Origin: Nocardia colli
Lineage (GTDB): Bacteria > Actinomycetota > Actinomycetes > Mycobacteriales > Mycobacteriaceae
Direction: 5' to 3'
DNA: 64,000 nucleotides
NCBI RefSeq assembly: GCF_008704205.1
Contig: NZ_VXLC01000037.1
Span: 29,960-93,959, forward strand
Positions 40,335 through 47,567 of this stretch are shown one piece after another. Each line of letters opens with the position of its first letter. The first letter of the stretch is position 1. Under the pieces are notes generated by a model. That model searched no databases and was not told the DNA's origin. It worked only from the letters and a program-made list of their open reading frames with translations. The translations under genes were made by a program, and so were the position numbers.

Positions 40335-40354
40335 TTTGTGTGTCCGATCACAAA
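40335..40354. promoter_or_regulatory. Crp-like palindrome upstream of the amine-catabolism operon
   Basis: TTTGTG-N8-CACAAA contains TGTGT-GTCCGA-TCACA, one mismatch from the TGTGA-N6-TCACA operator of Crp/Fnr-family regulators (including mycobacterial Crp). A -10-like TAGCGT lies at 40371-40376, so the site centre falls near -39 relative to a start around 40383, close to class II activator placement. The GS-like gene starts at 40407. Confidence 0.5.
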
Positions 40355-40406
40355 TGTCCGGCTTTTGCTCTAGCGTGGGCACGGTTGGTGCCGAGAGGGG
40401 CTGTGG

Positions 40407-41771
40407 ATGCGTAGCGGGATGTTGAGTCTGGCGCGGTTGCGGGAGCTGGTCGCGGTCGGGGAGATCGACACGGTGTTGGTCGCGATGACCGACATGCAGG
40501 GTCGATTGCAGGGAAAGCGTTGCGCGGCACAGTATTTCCTGGACGAGGTGGTGCGGCACGCAACCGAGGCGTGCAACTATCTGCTCGCCGTCGACGTGGA
40601 CATGGCGACGGTCGACGGGTATGCGATCTCGTCGTGGGACACCGGATACGGGGACTTCGTGCTGCGCCCGGACCTGGACACGCTGCGGCTGGTGCCGTGG
40701 TGGCCCGGCACCGCGCTGGTGCTGTGCGATGTCGAGAAGGTCGCGCCCGAGGGGGAACCCGTCGGGGTGTCGCCGCGGCAGGTGCTGCGCGCGCAACTGG
40801 ATCGGCTGGCCGAGCGCGGGCTGCGCGCGTTCGTCGGCACCGAACTCGAATTCCTGGTGTTCGACGACAGTTACGAGGCGGCCTGGTCGGCGGGCTATCG
40901 CGATCTGCGCCCGGCCAATCAGTACAACGTCGACTATTCGCTGCTCGGCACCGGGCGCATCGAGCCGCTGCTGCGCCGCATCCGCACCGAAATGGACGGC
41001 GCGGGAATGTATGTCGAGTCGGCCAAGGGGGAGTGCAACCCCGGTCAGCACGAGATCACGTTCCGCTTCGACGAGGCGCTGAAGACCTGCGACAACCACA
41101 GCATCTACAAGACCGGTGCGAAGGAGATCGCCGCCCAGACGGGGCGCAGTCTGTCCTTCATGGCGAAATACAATGAGCGCGAGGGGAACTCGTGCCATAT
41201 CCATATCAGCCTGCGCGGCGAATCCGGCGAGGCGGTGCTGGCCGGCGACGAGGAGAACGGATTCTCCCCGCTGATGCGGCATTTCGTCGCGGGGCAGCTG
41301 GACTGCCTGCGCGAGTTCACCTACCTGCTCGCGCCGAACATCAACTCCTACAAGCGATTCGTGCCGGGCAGCTTCGCGCCGACCGCGGTCGCCTGGGGCC
41401 GGGACAACCGGACCTGCGCGCTGCGCGTGGTCGGGCACGGGCAGTCGCTGCGGCTGGAGAACCGGGTGCCCGGCGGCGACGTGAACCCGTATCTCGCGGT
41501 GGCCGCCGCGATCGCGGCCGGGCTGCACGGCATCGAGCAGCGGCTGCCGCTGGAGCCGGAGTTCAACGGCAATGCCTATCGGTCGGAGCGGCCCCGGGTG
41601 CCGCGCACGCTGCGCGAGGCCGCGCAGCTGTTCGGGGACAGCAAGGTGGCGCGGACCGCGTTCGGTGATGATGTAGTGGAGCACTACCGCAATGCGGCGA
41701 AGGTCGAGCTGGACGCCTTCGACGCCGCCGTCACCGACTGGGAGCGTATTCGTGGATTCGAACGACTCTGA
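40407..41771 (+). CDS. Glutamine-synthetase-like gamma-glutamyl-amine ligase
   Basis: A 454-residue enzyme of the GS fold. MTDMQGRLQGKRCAAQYFLDEV near the N-terminus is characteristic of the GlnA3/GlnA4/PuuA branch, not of ordinary GlnA. Catalytic and metal regions are intact: FVGTELEFLVFDD, GECNPGQHEITFRF, GNSCHIHISL, and RLENRVPGGDVNPYLA. It would attach glutamate through its gamma-carboxyl to an amine such as putrescine, spermidine or ethanolamine, using ATP. It is the first gene of a four-gene operon with a gamma-glutamyl hydrolase and an aldehyde dehydrogenase, which supports polyamine or amino-alcohol catabolism rather than nitrogen assimilation. The ribosome site is GAGAGGGG. Confidence 0.88.
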   Translation: MRSGMLSLARLRELVAVGEIDTVLVAMTDMQGRLQGKRCAAQYFLDEVVRHATEACNYLLAVDVDMATVDGYAISSWDTGYGDFVLRPDLDTLRLVPWWPGTALVLCDVEKVAPEGEPVGVSPRQVLRAQLDRLAERGLRAFVGTELEFLVFDDSYEAAWSAGYRDLRPANQYNVDYSLLGTGRIEPLLRRIRTEMDGAGMYVESAKGECNPGQHEITFRFDEALKTCDNHSIYKTGAKEIAAQTGRSLSFMAKYNEREGNSCHIHISLRGESGEAVLAGDEENGFSPLMRHFVAGQLDCLREFTYLLAPNINSYKRFVPGSFAPTAVAWGRDNRTCALRVVGHGQSLRLENRVPGGDVNPYLAVAAAIAAGLHGIEQRLPLEPEFNGNAYRSERPRVPRTLREAAQLFGDSKVARTAFGDDVVEHYRNAAKVELDAFDAAVTDWERIRGFERL

Positions 41772-42516
41772 GGCTCAGCCCACCGGAGTTGTGCACAGCG
41801 GGCCGCGGCCCGTGATCGGCTTGCCGACCTACCTGGAGCCTGCGCGTTTCGGTTCCTGGAATGTCGACAGCGCCGTGCTGCCCGCCAGCTATGTGCAGAT
41901 GGTGGTGGAGGCCGGCGGGATTCCGGTGCTGTTGCCGCCGGTCGGGGTGGCCTGGGCGGAGCTGATCGCGCGGCTGGACGGGCTGGTGCTGACCGGCGGC
42001 GCCGACGTGTCGCCGGCCCGCTACGGGGCGGCCGAGCACGCGCTCACCTACACCCGGCCCGATCGGGACGAGTCCGAGTTCGAGCTGTACGCGCTGGCCC
42101 GGGCGGCGCAACTGCCGGTGCTGGCGGTCTGTCGCGGTTTGCAGGTGGTCAACGTCGCGCTGGGCGGCACGCTGAGCCAGCACCTGCCCGACCTGGTCGG
42201 GCACGCCGAGCATTCGGGCACCGTCGGCGGCTTCACCGTCACCGAGGTGGTGACCGTGCCCGGTAGCAAGGTCGCGGCGATCGCGGGGCCGCAGGTGAAG
42301 GCCAACTGCCACCATCATCAGGCGATCGACGTGCTGGCCGCGGAGCTGGTGGCCACCGCGCACGCGGCGGACGGCACCATCGAGGCGGCGGAGGCGGCGG
42401 ACGGCCCGTTTCTGGTCGGCGTGCAATGGCATCCGGAGGTGGATGCGGTCGACCGCCGGTTGATCAGGGCGCTGGTCGCGGCGGCCGAAGACTATCGAAG
42501 GGAGCGGAATTCGTGA
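41752..42516 (+). CDS. Gamma-glutamyl-amine (PuuD-like) class I amidotransferase hydrolase
   Basis: A 254-residue hydrolase of the peptidase C26 group. PVIGLPTYLEPARFG opens the domain, the nucleophile is Cys in VLAVCRGLQVVN (about 125), and the His-Glu pair is in GVQWHPE near residue 222. It would release glutamate from gamma-glutamyl-aminobutyrate or a similar conjugate. GTG at 41752 is 7 bases after GGGAG and gives a 20-base overlap with the ligase gene; a GTG at 41791 is possible but has poor spacing. It overlaps the aldehyde dehydrogenase by 4 bases, so the whole operon is coupled. Confidence 0.88.
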   Translation: MDSNDSEAQPTGVVHSGPRPVIGLPTYLEPARFGSWNVDSAVLPASYVQMVVEAGGIPVLLPPVGVAWAELIARLDGLVLTGGADVSPARYGAAEHALTYTRPDRDESEFELYALARAAQLPVLAVCRGLQVVNVALGGTLSQHLPDLVGHAEHSGTVGGFTVTEVVTVPGSKVAAIAGPQVKANCHHHQAIDVLAAELVATAHAADGTIEAAEAADGPFLVGVQWHPEVDAVDRRLIRALVAAAEDYRRERNS

Positions 42517-43874
42517 CGACAGCGCAGGTGGTCAACCCGGCGACCGAAGAGGTGGTGGCGCGGGTCGACCTGGTCGGCGAGGCCGAGACGGACGCCGCGA
42601 TCGAGCGGGCGCAATGGGCGGGGGTCACCTGGCGTGAGGTGGCGCCGGGGGAACGGGCCCGGATGCTGCGCCGGTTCGGCGACGTCGTCGACGCGCATCT
42701 GGAGGAGCTGGCCCAGCTCGAGGTCGCCAACTCCGGGCACACCATCGGCAACGCACGCTGGGAGGCGGGCAATGTCCGCGACCTGCTGCACTATGCGGCC
42801 GGCATCCCGGAACGGTTGCTGGGCAACCAGATTCCGGTCGCGGGCGGGGTGGACATCACCTTCCACGAGCCGCTCGGCGTGGTCGGGATCATCGTGCCGT
42901 GGAACTTCCCGATGCCGATCGCGGCGTGGGGATTCGCGCCCGCGCTGGCGGCGGGGAACACGGTGGTGCTCAAGCCTGCCGAACTGACGCCGTTGACCGC
43001 GATCCGCCTGGGTGAGCTCGCGCTCGAAGCGGGCTTGCCGGAGCACGTCTTTCAGGTTCTGCCGGGTAAGGGTTCGGTGGTCGGGCATCGGTTCGTCACC
43101 CATCCCGCGGTGCGCAAGGTGGTGTTCACCGGTTCGACCGAGATCGGCACGCAGATCATGGCCGGTTGCGCGCAGCAGGTGAAGCGGGTGACCCTCGAAC
43201 TCGGCGGCAAGAGCGCGAATATCGTGTTCGCCGATTCGGATCTGGAGCGGGCGGCGGCCACCGCACCGTACGGGGTGTTCGACAATGCGGGGCAGGACTG
43301 CTGCGCGCGGTCGCGGATTCTGGTGCAGCGCAGTGTCTTCGACAAGTTCCTGGAGCTGCTGGAGCCCGCGGTGCGCGGGGTGAAGGTCGGCGATCCGACG
43401 CAGGAGTCCACCGAGATGGGGCCGCTGATCTCTGGCGCGCACCGCGAGCGGGTGGCCGGGTTCATCGAGGCGTCGACCAAGATCGCGTTCACCGGCGAGC
43501 AGCCCAACGGGCCCGGATTCTGGTATCCGCCAACGGTGGTGCTGCCGGACTCGCCCACCGACCGGGTGCTCACCGAGGAGGTGTTCGGCCCGGTGGTCGC
43601 GGTGCTCCCGTTCGAGGACGAGGCCGACGCCATCCGGATCGCCAACGACACCGAGTACGGGCTGTCCGGCTCCATCTGGACCAACGACGTCGGCCGGGCG
43701 CTGCGCGTCTCGCGCGCGGTCGAGGCCGGGAACCTGTCGGTGAATTCGCATTCCTCCGTGCGGTATTGGACGCCGTTCGGCGGCTTCAAACAGTCCGGGC
43801 TCGGGCGTGAGCTCGGACCCGACGCCGCGCTGGCGTTCACCGAAACCAAGAACGTTTTCATCGCCACCCAGTGA
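42513..43874 (+). CDS. NAD(P)-dependent aldehyde dehydrogenase
   Basis: A 453-residue ALDH-superfamily enzyme. NAD-binding PWNFPMPIAAWGFAPALAAGNTVVLKPAE, FTGSTEIG, general base Glu in TLELGGKSANIV, and nucleophile Cys in GQDCCARSRI are present, plus EVFGPVVAVLPF and PFGGFKQSG. It probably oxidises the gamma-glutamyl-aminoaldehyde formed after amine oxidation (PuuC role). No amine oxidase (PuuB-like) gene is visible, so oxidation must be supplied elsewhere or by the next SDR. GTG overlaps the upstream stop by 4 bases (GTGA). Confidence 0.92.
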   Translation: MTTAQVVNPATEEVVARVDLVGEAETDAAIERAQWAGVTWREVAPGERARMLRRFGDVVDAHLEELAQLEVANSGHTIGNARWEAGNVRDLLHYAAGIPERLLGNQIPVAGGVDITFHEPLGVVGIIVPWNFPMPIAAWGFAPALAAGNTVVLKPAELTPLTAIRLGELALEAGLPEHVFQVLPGKGSVVGHRFVTHPAVRKVVFTGSTEIGTQIMAGCAQQVKRVTLELGGKSANIVFADSDLERAAATAPYGVFDNAGQDCCARSRILVQRSVFDKFLELLEPAVRGVKVGDPTQESTEMGPLISGAHRERVAGFIEASTKIAFTGEQPNGPGFWYPPTVVLPDSPTDRVLTEEVFGPVVAVLPFEDEADAIRIANDTEYGLSGSIWTNDVGRALRVSRAVEAGNLSVNSHSSVRYWTPFGGFKQSGLGRELGPDAALAFTETKNVFIATQ

Positions 43875-43903
43875 ACCGATCGCTGAATATGACAGGAGAT
43901 GCC

Positions 43904-44668
43904 TTGCAGCGCTTACAGGATCGAGTCGCCGTCGTCACCGGCGGCGGGAGCGGCATCGGCCTCGCCACGGTCCGCCGCTTCGCCGCCGAGGGGGCGAAGG
44001 TGGTGGTCGCCGACATCGACGCCACCAGCGGTGAGGCGGCCGCCGCCGAGGTCGGCGGCTTGTACGTCAAGGTCGACGTGACCGACGAGGCACAGGTCGA
44101 AGCACTGTTCCAGGCCGCCGTCGACACCTACGGCGGGCTCGATATCGCCTTCAACAACGCGGGAATCTCACCGCCGGAAGACGATTCGATCCTCACCACG
44201 GGGCTCGACGCGTGGAAACGGGTGCAGGAGGTCAACCTGACCTCGGTGTACCTGTGCAGCAAGTACGCCATCGGGCACATGCTCGAACGCGGTAAGGGGT
44301 CGGTGATCAATACCGCCTCGTTCGTCGCGGTGATGGGCGCGGCCACCTCGCAGATCTCCTACACCGCCTCTAAGGGTGGTGTGCTGGCGATGAGTCGTGA
44401 GCTCGGAGTTCAGTTCGCGCGCAACGGCATCCGGGTCAACGCGCTGTGTCCCGGGCCGGTGAACACGCCGTTGTTGCAGGAGCTTTTCGCCAAGGATCCG
44501 GAGCGGGCGGCCCGCAGGCTGGTGCACATCCCGACGGGACGTTTCGCCGAGCCCGAGGAAATCGCCGCCGCCGTAGCGTTTCTCGCCAGCGATGATGCCT
44601 CGTTCATCACGGCGTCGCAGTTCCTGGTGGACGGTGGTATCTCCGGCGCTTACGTGACGCCGCTGTAG
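43904..44668 (+). CDS. Short-chain dehydrogenase/reductase
   Basis: A 254-residue classical SDR: VVTGGGSGIGLATVRRFA, VVADIDA after beta-2 (Asp, suggesting NAD), NNAGISPPEDDS, and SFVAVMGAATSQISYTASKGG with catalytic Ser/Tyr/Lys. GPVNTPLL and the ITASQFLVDGGISGAYV end are standard. TTG at 43904 is chosen because AGGAG lies 5 bases before it; a GTG at 43871 overlapping the ALDH stop would add 11 residues without function. It is the last gene of the amine operon and could oxidise an alcohol intermediate such as an amino alcohol. Confidence 0.88.
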   Translation: MQRLQDRVAVVTGGGSGIGLATVRRFAAEGAKVVVADIDATSGEAAAAEVGGLYVKVDVTDEAQVEALFQAAVDTYGGLDIAFNNAGISPPEDDSILTTGLDAWKRVQEVNLTSVYLCSKYAIGHMLERGKGSVINTASFVAVMGAATSQISYTASKGGVLAMSRELGVQFARNGIRVNALCPGPVNTPLLQELFAKDPERAARRLVHIPTGRFAEPEEIAAAVAFLASDDASFITASQFLVDGGISGAYVTPL

Positions 44669-44684
44669 GATCTGTCCAAAAGTG

Positions 44685-44722
44685 AACTCCCGCAACACTT
44701 CCTGAGGAAGGTTGCGGGAGTT
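44685..44722. terminator. Strong two-part hairpin terminator between convergent units
   Basis: AACTCCCGCAAC pairs with GTTGCGGGAGTT (12 bp), and after a bulged A the helix continues as CTTCC/GGAAG with a 3-base loop (TGA). It lies between the amine operon and the convergent low-complexity gene and could stop both. Confidence 0.85.
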
Positions 44723-44785
44723 CGCGGTGGTCGGCCGGCGAATCGCAGAATCGTGCGTCGCGGAGACGACCGGATGGTGAAGTCG

Positions 44786-45298
44786 CTAAGGCGTCGCCGC
44801 CGGCGGAGCGGCGGGCGTTGCCTCCGGCGGGGGTGCCGGGGCAGCCGGGGGCTTCAACAGGTTGTTCAGTTCGGTCAGGCTCTGCGTCAGCTTCTCCACG
44901 TTGGCTGCGAGACCGGGGTCTGTCGGGCTGCCTGCGCCACCCGATTTCAGCTGTTCGCTTTGGGATGGTGCACCGCCGCCACCCGGTGCGGCTTGCGGCG
45001 AGCCGCCGCCCGCACCGGCACCGCCGTCTGTACCTGGCTGGGTCGCGCCGCCTGCGCCGCCTGGCTGGGCCGCACCGCCGCCCGCGCCGCCCGGTTGAGC
45101 TGCACCGCCGCCTGGCTGAGCGGCGCCGCCGCCCGCGCCGCCTGGCTGCGCCGCACCGCCGCCCGCGCCGCCCGGCTGGCTGGTGCCGGGTGTGGACGGG
45201 GCGCCCGCGGCGGGCGGCTGGTTGGCCTCGGCGACGCCGCCGAACAAGAGTGTCGCGGTGACGCCTGCGGCGGCCGCGGTTCCTAGCAGAATCTTCAT
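44786..45298 (-). CDS. Exported Gly/Ala/Gln/Pro-rich protein, tandem paralogue 1
   Basis: A 170-residue protein. A signal peptide (MKILLGTAAAAGVTATLLFGGVAEA/N, about 25 residues) precedes a low-complexity body with repeats of QPGGAGGGAA (about 40-90). A short segment with real helical character, GLAANVEKLTQSLTELNNLLKPP (about 130-152), is followed by a Pro/Ala tail. No catalytic domain is seen. It is the third and last of three paralogues sharing signal peptide and leader (the others at 45699 and 46704). A short upstream ORF of 11 codons ends in a TGA that overlaps this ATG. A wall- or matrix-associated role is a guess. Confidence 0.65.
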   Translation of the reverse strand: MKILLGTAAAAGVTATLLFGGVAEANQPPAAGAPSTPGTSQPGGAGGGAAQPGGAGGGAAQPGGGAAQPGGAGGGAAQPGGAGGATQPGTDGGAGAGGGSPQAAPGGGGAPSQSEQLKSGGAGSPTDPGLAANVEKLTQSLTELNNLLKPPAAPAPPPEATPAAPPAATP

Positions 45299-45698
45299 GT
45301 GTAGCCCCTTCTCGTCTCGAAGTGGTACATGAGTGCATGTTTATTCAAACGCTCAACCGCCAGCGGCTCAGCACAATGCGAAAAACCGCCCGCCTTGCAG
45401 GGGACATGCCGTCGACGAATTCGGGCGCCGTCCCCGCGGGCATCGGTTCACTATCGGGTCGGCAGGTCGTCGCCGAGTGTCGGACTCGGCGACGACGCCG
45501 ACCAATTCGGCTTTGCTTCGACGCGCAATCCTTACGGCTCGAGTGAGCCGCCGCTGCCGCACCGGCGGCACCGTAGATTGTCGATGAATGCGTCGAGCGG
45601 GCCGATCGCCAGTTCGGGCATCGAATTGCACCGGGGTGCATTCCGACGATGAGCCGGTTTGATTGCCCGGCTGCACTGGCTGCGTTGCCTCACTGCGT
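45299..45698 (-). other. 400-bp spacer: shared leader and decayed duplicated segment
   Basis: 45299-45352 is the leader of paralogue 1, with the conserved block TCGAAGTGGTACAT and TCAAACGCTCAAC. The rest matches, with gaps, the spacer at 46490-46690: both contain, on the minus strand, a frame with IGPxDxF...R ending in a stop, then a VEAxP motif and a run of GTCGTCGCCG. A minus-strand ATG at 45621 would give a 29-residue peptide with a CRRC motif (IGPLDAFIDNLRCRRCGSGG), but no ribosome site is seen. I treat it as a relic of a duplicated unit. Confidence 0.45.
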
Positions 45699-46280
45699 TC
45701 AGCCGCCGAAGCCGAACATGTTGCTCAAGTTCGGCAGTGCGGGTGCGCCCGCCGCCGGTGCACTGGGTGCGGCTCCGGCACCGCCGGGAGCCGGTGCGGG
45801 TGCGCCCGGCAGGATGCCCGGAGGCAGGAGATTCGCGCCCGGCAGGCTGTTCAAGTCCGGCATGGGCGGCGTTTGGACACCGCCCTGCGCGCCGCCGCCA
45901 TTGGGGCCGACTTGTGCGCCACCCTGGCCTCCGCCGCCGGGGGTCTGGACGCCACCCTGTGCGCCGCCACCCTTCGGGTCGACCTGGCCGCCGCCCTGTG
46001 CGCCGCCGCCTGGGGTCTGGACGCCACCTTGTGCGCCGCCGCCGTTGGGGCTGACCTGCCCACCGCCTTGAGCGCCCGCACCGGGGGCTTGTGCGCCGCC
46101 CTGTGCGGCTCCGCCGTTCGGGCCGACCTGCGCACCGCCTTGAGCTCCGGCCGCCGGGGGAGCGGGATCGCTGGCGGCCGCGAATCCGCCGACCTGCGGG
46201 GTTTCGGCACCGGCGACGCCGGCGAATACGAGAGACGCGGTCAGCGCTGCCGCTGCCGCGGTTCCTAGCATGATTTTCAT
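45699..46280 (-). CDS. Exported Gly/Gln-rich repeat protein, tandem paralogue 2
   Basis: A 193-residue protein whose signal peptide (MKIMLGTAAAAALTASLVFAGVAGA/E) is nearly the same as that of paralogue 1. The body holds about five units of the form GGAQGGVQTPGG-GAQGGGQVDPKG (about 40-140), then PMPDLNSLPGANLLPPGILPG and a Pro/Ala tail ending NLSNMFGFGG. The repeats are nearly free of charge and should be disordered. No enzymatic domain is seen. AGAAGGGG-like sequence precedes the ATG. Function unknown. Confidence 0.65.
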   Translation of the reverse strand: MKIMLGTAAAAALTASLVFAGVAGAETPQVGGFAAASDPAPPAAGAQGGAQVGPNGGAAQGGAQAPGAGAQGGGQVSPNGGGAQGGVQTPGGGAQGGGQVDPKGGGAQGGVQTPGGGGQGGAQVGPNGGGAQGGVQTPPMPDLNSLPGANLLPPGILPGAPAPAPGGAGAAPSAPAAGAPALPNLSNMFGFGG

Positions 46281-46703
46281 GTGGAGCCCCTTCTCTAATC
46301 GAAGTGGTACATCCGTACATGTGATCAAACGTTCAACACGTTAGTGGCTCACATCACAATGAGCAAAACTGGTCGGTATGAAATGGGCTCGGCGTGGCGG
46401 ACTGTACTCGGGTCACCGAGGGGTCGCCGCGTCCACTTTTGGCGTGACGACCGGGGGTAATGGGACGGATCGGTTGATCTGAAGAATTTGACCGACTTGT
46501 TGCGTCGGAGGGCGGAGCTGAAACCGGTGTGCGTCGTCGCCGAGCAGCAGCACGGCGACGACGCCGAACAGTTCCGGGTTCGCTTCGACGCCTGACCCTT
46601 ACCGCTCGAAGCGGCGATTGCCGCCGCGGTGGCGCGGGTGGTTGGTGAACACGTCGGGCGGGCCGATCGTCTGTTCAGTTGCTGGGCTACACCGAGGTGA
46701 GTC
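46281..46703 (-). other. 423-bp spacer: leader of paralogue 2 and second copy of the decayed segment
   Basis: 46281-46335 is the leader of paralogue 2. On the minus strand, 46411-46620 holds a frame reading VEANPELFGVVAVLLLGDDA and on to a stop near 46411, with no start codon and a TAA only four codons before it. Ahead of that is an IGPPDVFTNHPRHRGGNRRF-like frame, parallel to the one in the 45.3-45.7 kb spacer. The two spacers therefore look like copies of one ancestral coding segment, both broken. Confidence 0.45.
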
Positions 46704-47273
46704 TCAGTGGGTTGTGCGCGAGGTGTTGCCCGGGGCCGGCACAGGAACTGTGTCGCCGGTGCTCGGGGCGGTGCTGGTGCCATCGGTGGTGCCGGTACCG
46801 GTGCCGGTCTGATCCTGGGTGCCCGTGCCCGTGCCCGTGCCGGTGCTCGACTCATCCTTGGTGCCGGTGCCGGACTCGTCCTTGGTGCCGGTGCTCTTGC
46901 ATTCCTTCTGCGGGGCAGCCTTCTCCGCTTCGCCGGGCTCGCGGGTGGTCTTGCCGGTCGCGCTGCCGGTGCTCGGCAGGATGCCTGCGGCCGGCTCGGA
47001 CGCCGGCGGATTCGACGGCGAATTCGCGCCGGACTGGTCGGATCCGGACTGGTCGCTGCCGGCGGCACCGGGGTCACTCGGCGCCGTGCCGCTCGGAGCG
47101 GGATCGCTCTTCGTCTTGCCGTCTTCCTTGCACTTCTCGGGGTCCGGCTTGCTGACCACCGTGAATCCACCGACCGATTGATCGTTGTGGAATGTATTCG
47201 CCCCGGCGGCGCCGGTTAGCAATAGTGTCGCGGTCAGCCCAGCGGCGGCCGCGGCTCCGATCTTGCAAATCAT
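46704..47273 (-). CDS. Exported Ser/Thr/Gly/Asp-rich protein, tandem paralogue 3
   Basis: A 189-residue protein with a signal peptide (MICKIGAAAAAGLTATLLLTGAAGA/N) related to the other two paralogues. The body differs: it starts NTFHNDQSVGGFTVVSKPDPEKCKEDGKTK, continues with SDQSGSDQSG and Pro/Ser spacers, then TKDESGTGTKDESSTGTGTGTG repeats. Two Cys (EKCKED, KECKST) flank the middle and could be bridged. It is the promoter-proximal copy of the tandem array but has its own leader, so each gene may be transcribed separately. Function unknown. Confidence 0.65.
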   Translation of the reverse strand: MICKIGAAAAAGLTATLLLTGAAGANTFHNDQSVGGFTVVSKPDPEKCKEDGKTKSDPAPSGTAPSDPGAAGSDQSGSDQSGANSPSNPPASEPAAGILPSTGSATGKTTREPGEAEKAAPQKECKSTGTKDESGTGTKDESSTGTGTGTGTQDQTGTGTGTTDGTSTAPSTGDTVPVPAPGNTSRTTH

Positions 47274-47336
47274 ATGTGTAGCCCCTTCTCGTTTCGAAGT
47301 GGTACATGCTGATCAAACGCTCAACACGTTAGTGCC
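47274..47336 (-). repeat. Shared leader/promoter element of the tandem exported-protein genes (copy 3)
   Basis: Equivalent blocks lie at 45299-45360, 46281-46343 and here. In sense, each has TTGARCGTTTGA, then ATGTACCACTTCGA, then GAGAAGGGGCT directly before the start. TCGAAGTGGTACAT (plus strand) is identical in all three. In copies 1 and 3 the ATG of this block opens an upstream frame MYHFETRRGYT; in copy 2 it stops after MYHFD. Confidence 0.65.
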
Positions 47337-47567
47337 GATCCTTCGAAATGAGCAGGACGCCGGTAGTGCAGGCAAGTCACCCGTCATCGGGGCCCGACCG
47401 CGTACCCGGTCGAATTCGAATAGATTTGATCCGGCCATTTACCGGAGCGCGCCGCTTTCCCCAATCGAACGAAATCAAACCTCGAAATCGAAACGAGATG
47501 GCAGTGAACGGGACACGGCTGCGGCGAACATCGAGAAGTCGCTCAGCCATGTCCCATTCGGTGCCGT

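Noticed and set aside
36650..40340. A defence island or phage-satellite reading of the STAND/receptor block
   Set aside because: No nuclease, toxin, integrase, tRNA junction or other defence gene is adjacent, and base composition is like the rest. Only the NTPase class hints at conflict biology, so the function is left open.
44900..46230. A CRISPR-like or minisatellite repeat array
   Set aside because: The periodic bases are codons of Gly/Gln/Ala/Pro repeats inside two signal-peptide genes; spacers of constant length and palindromic repeats are absent.
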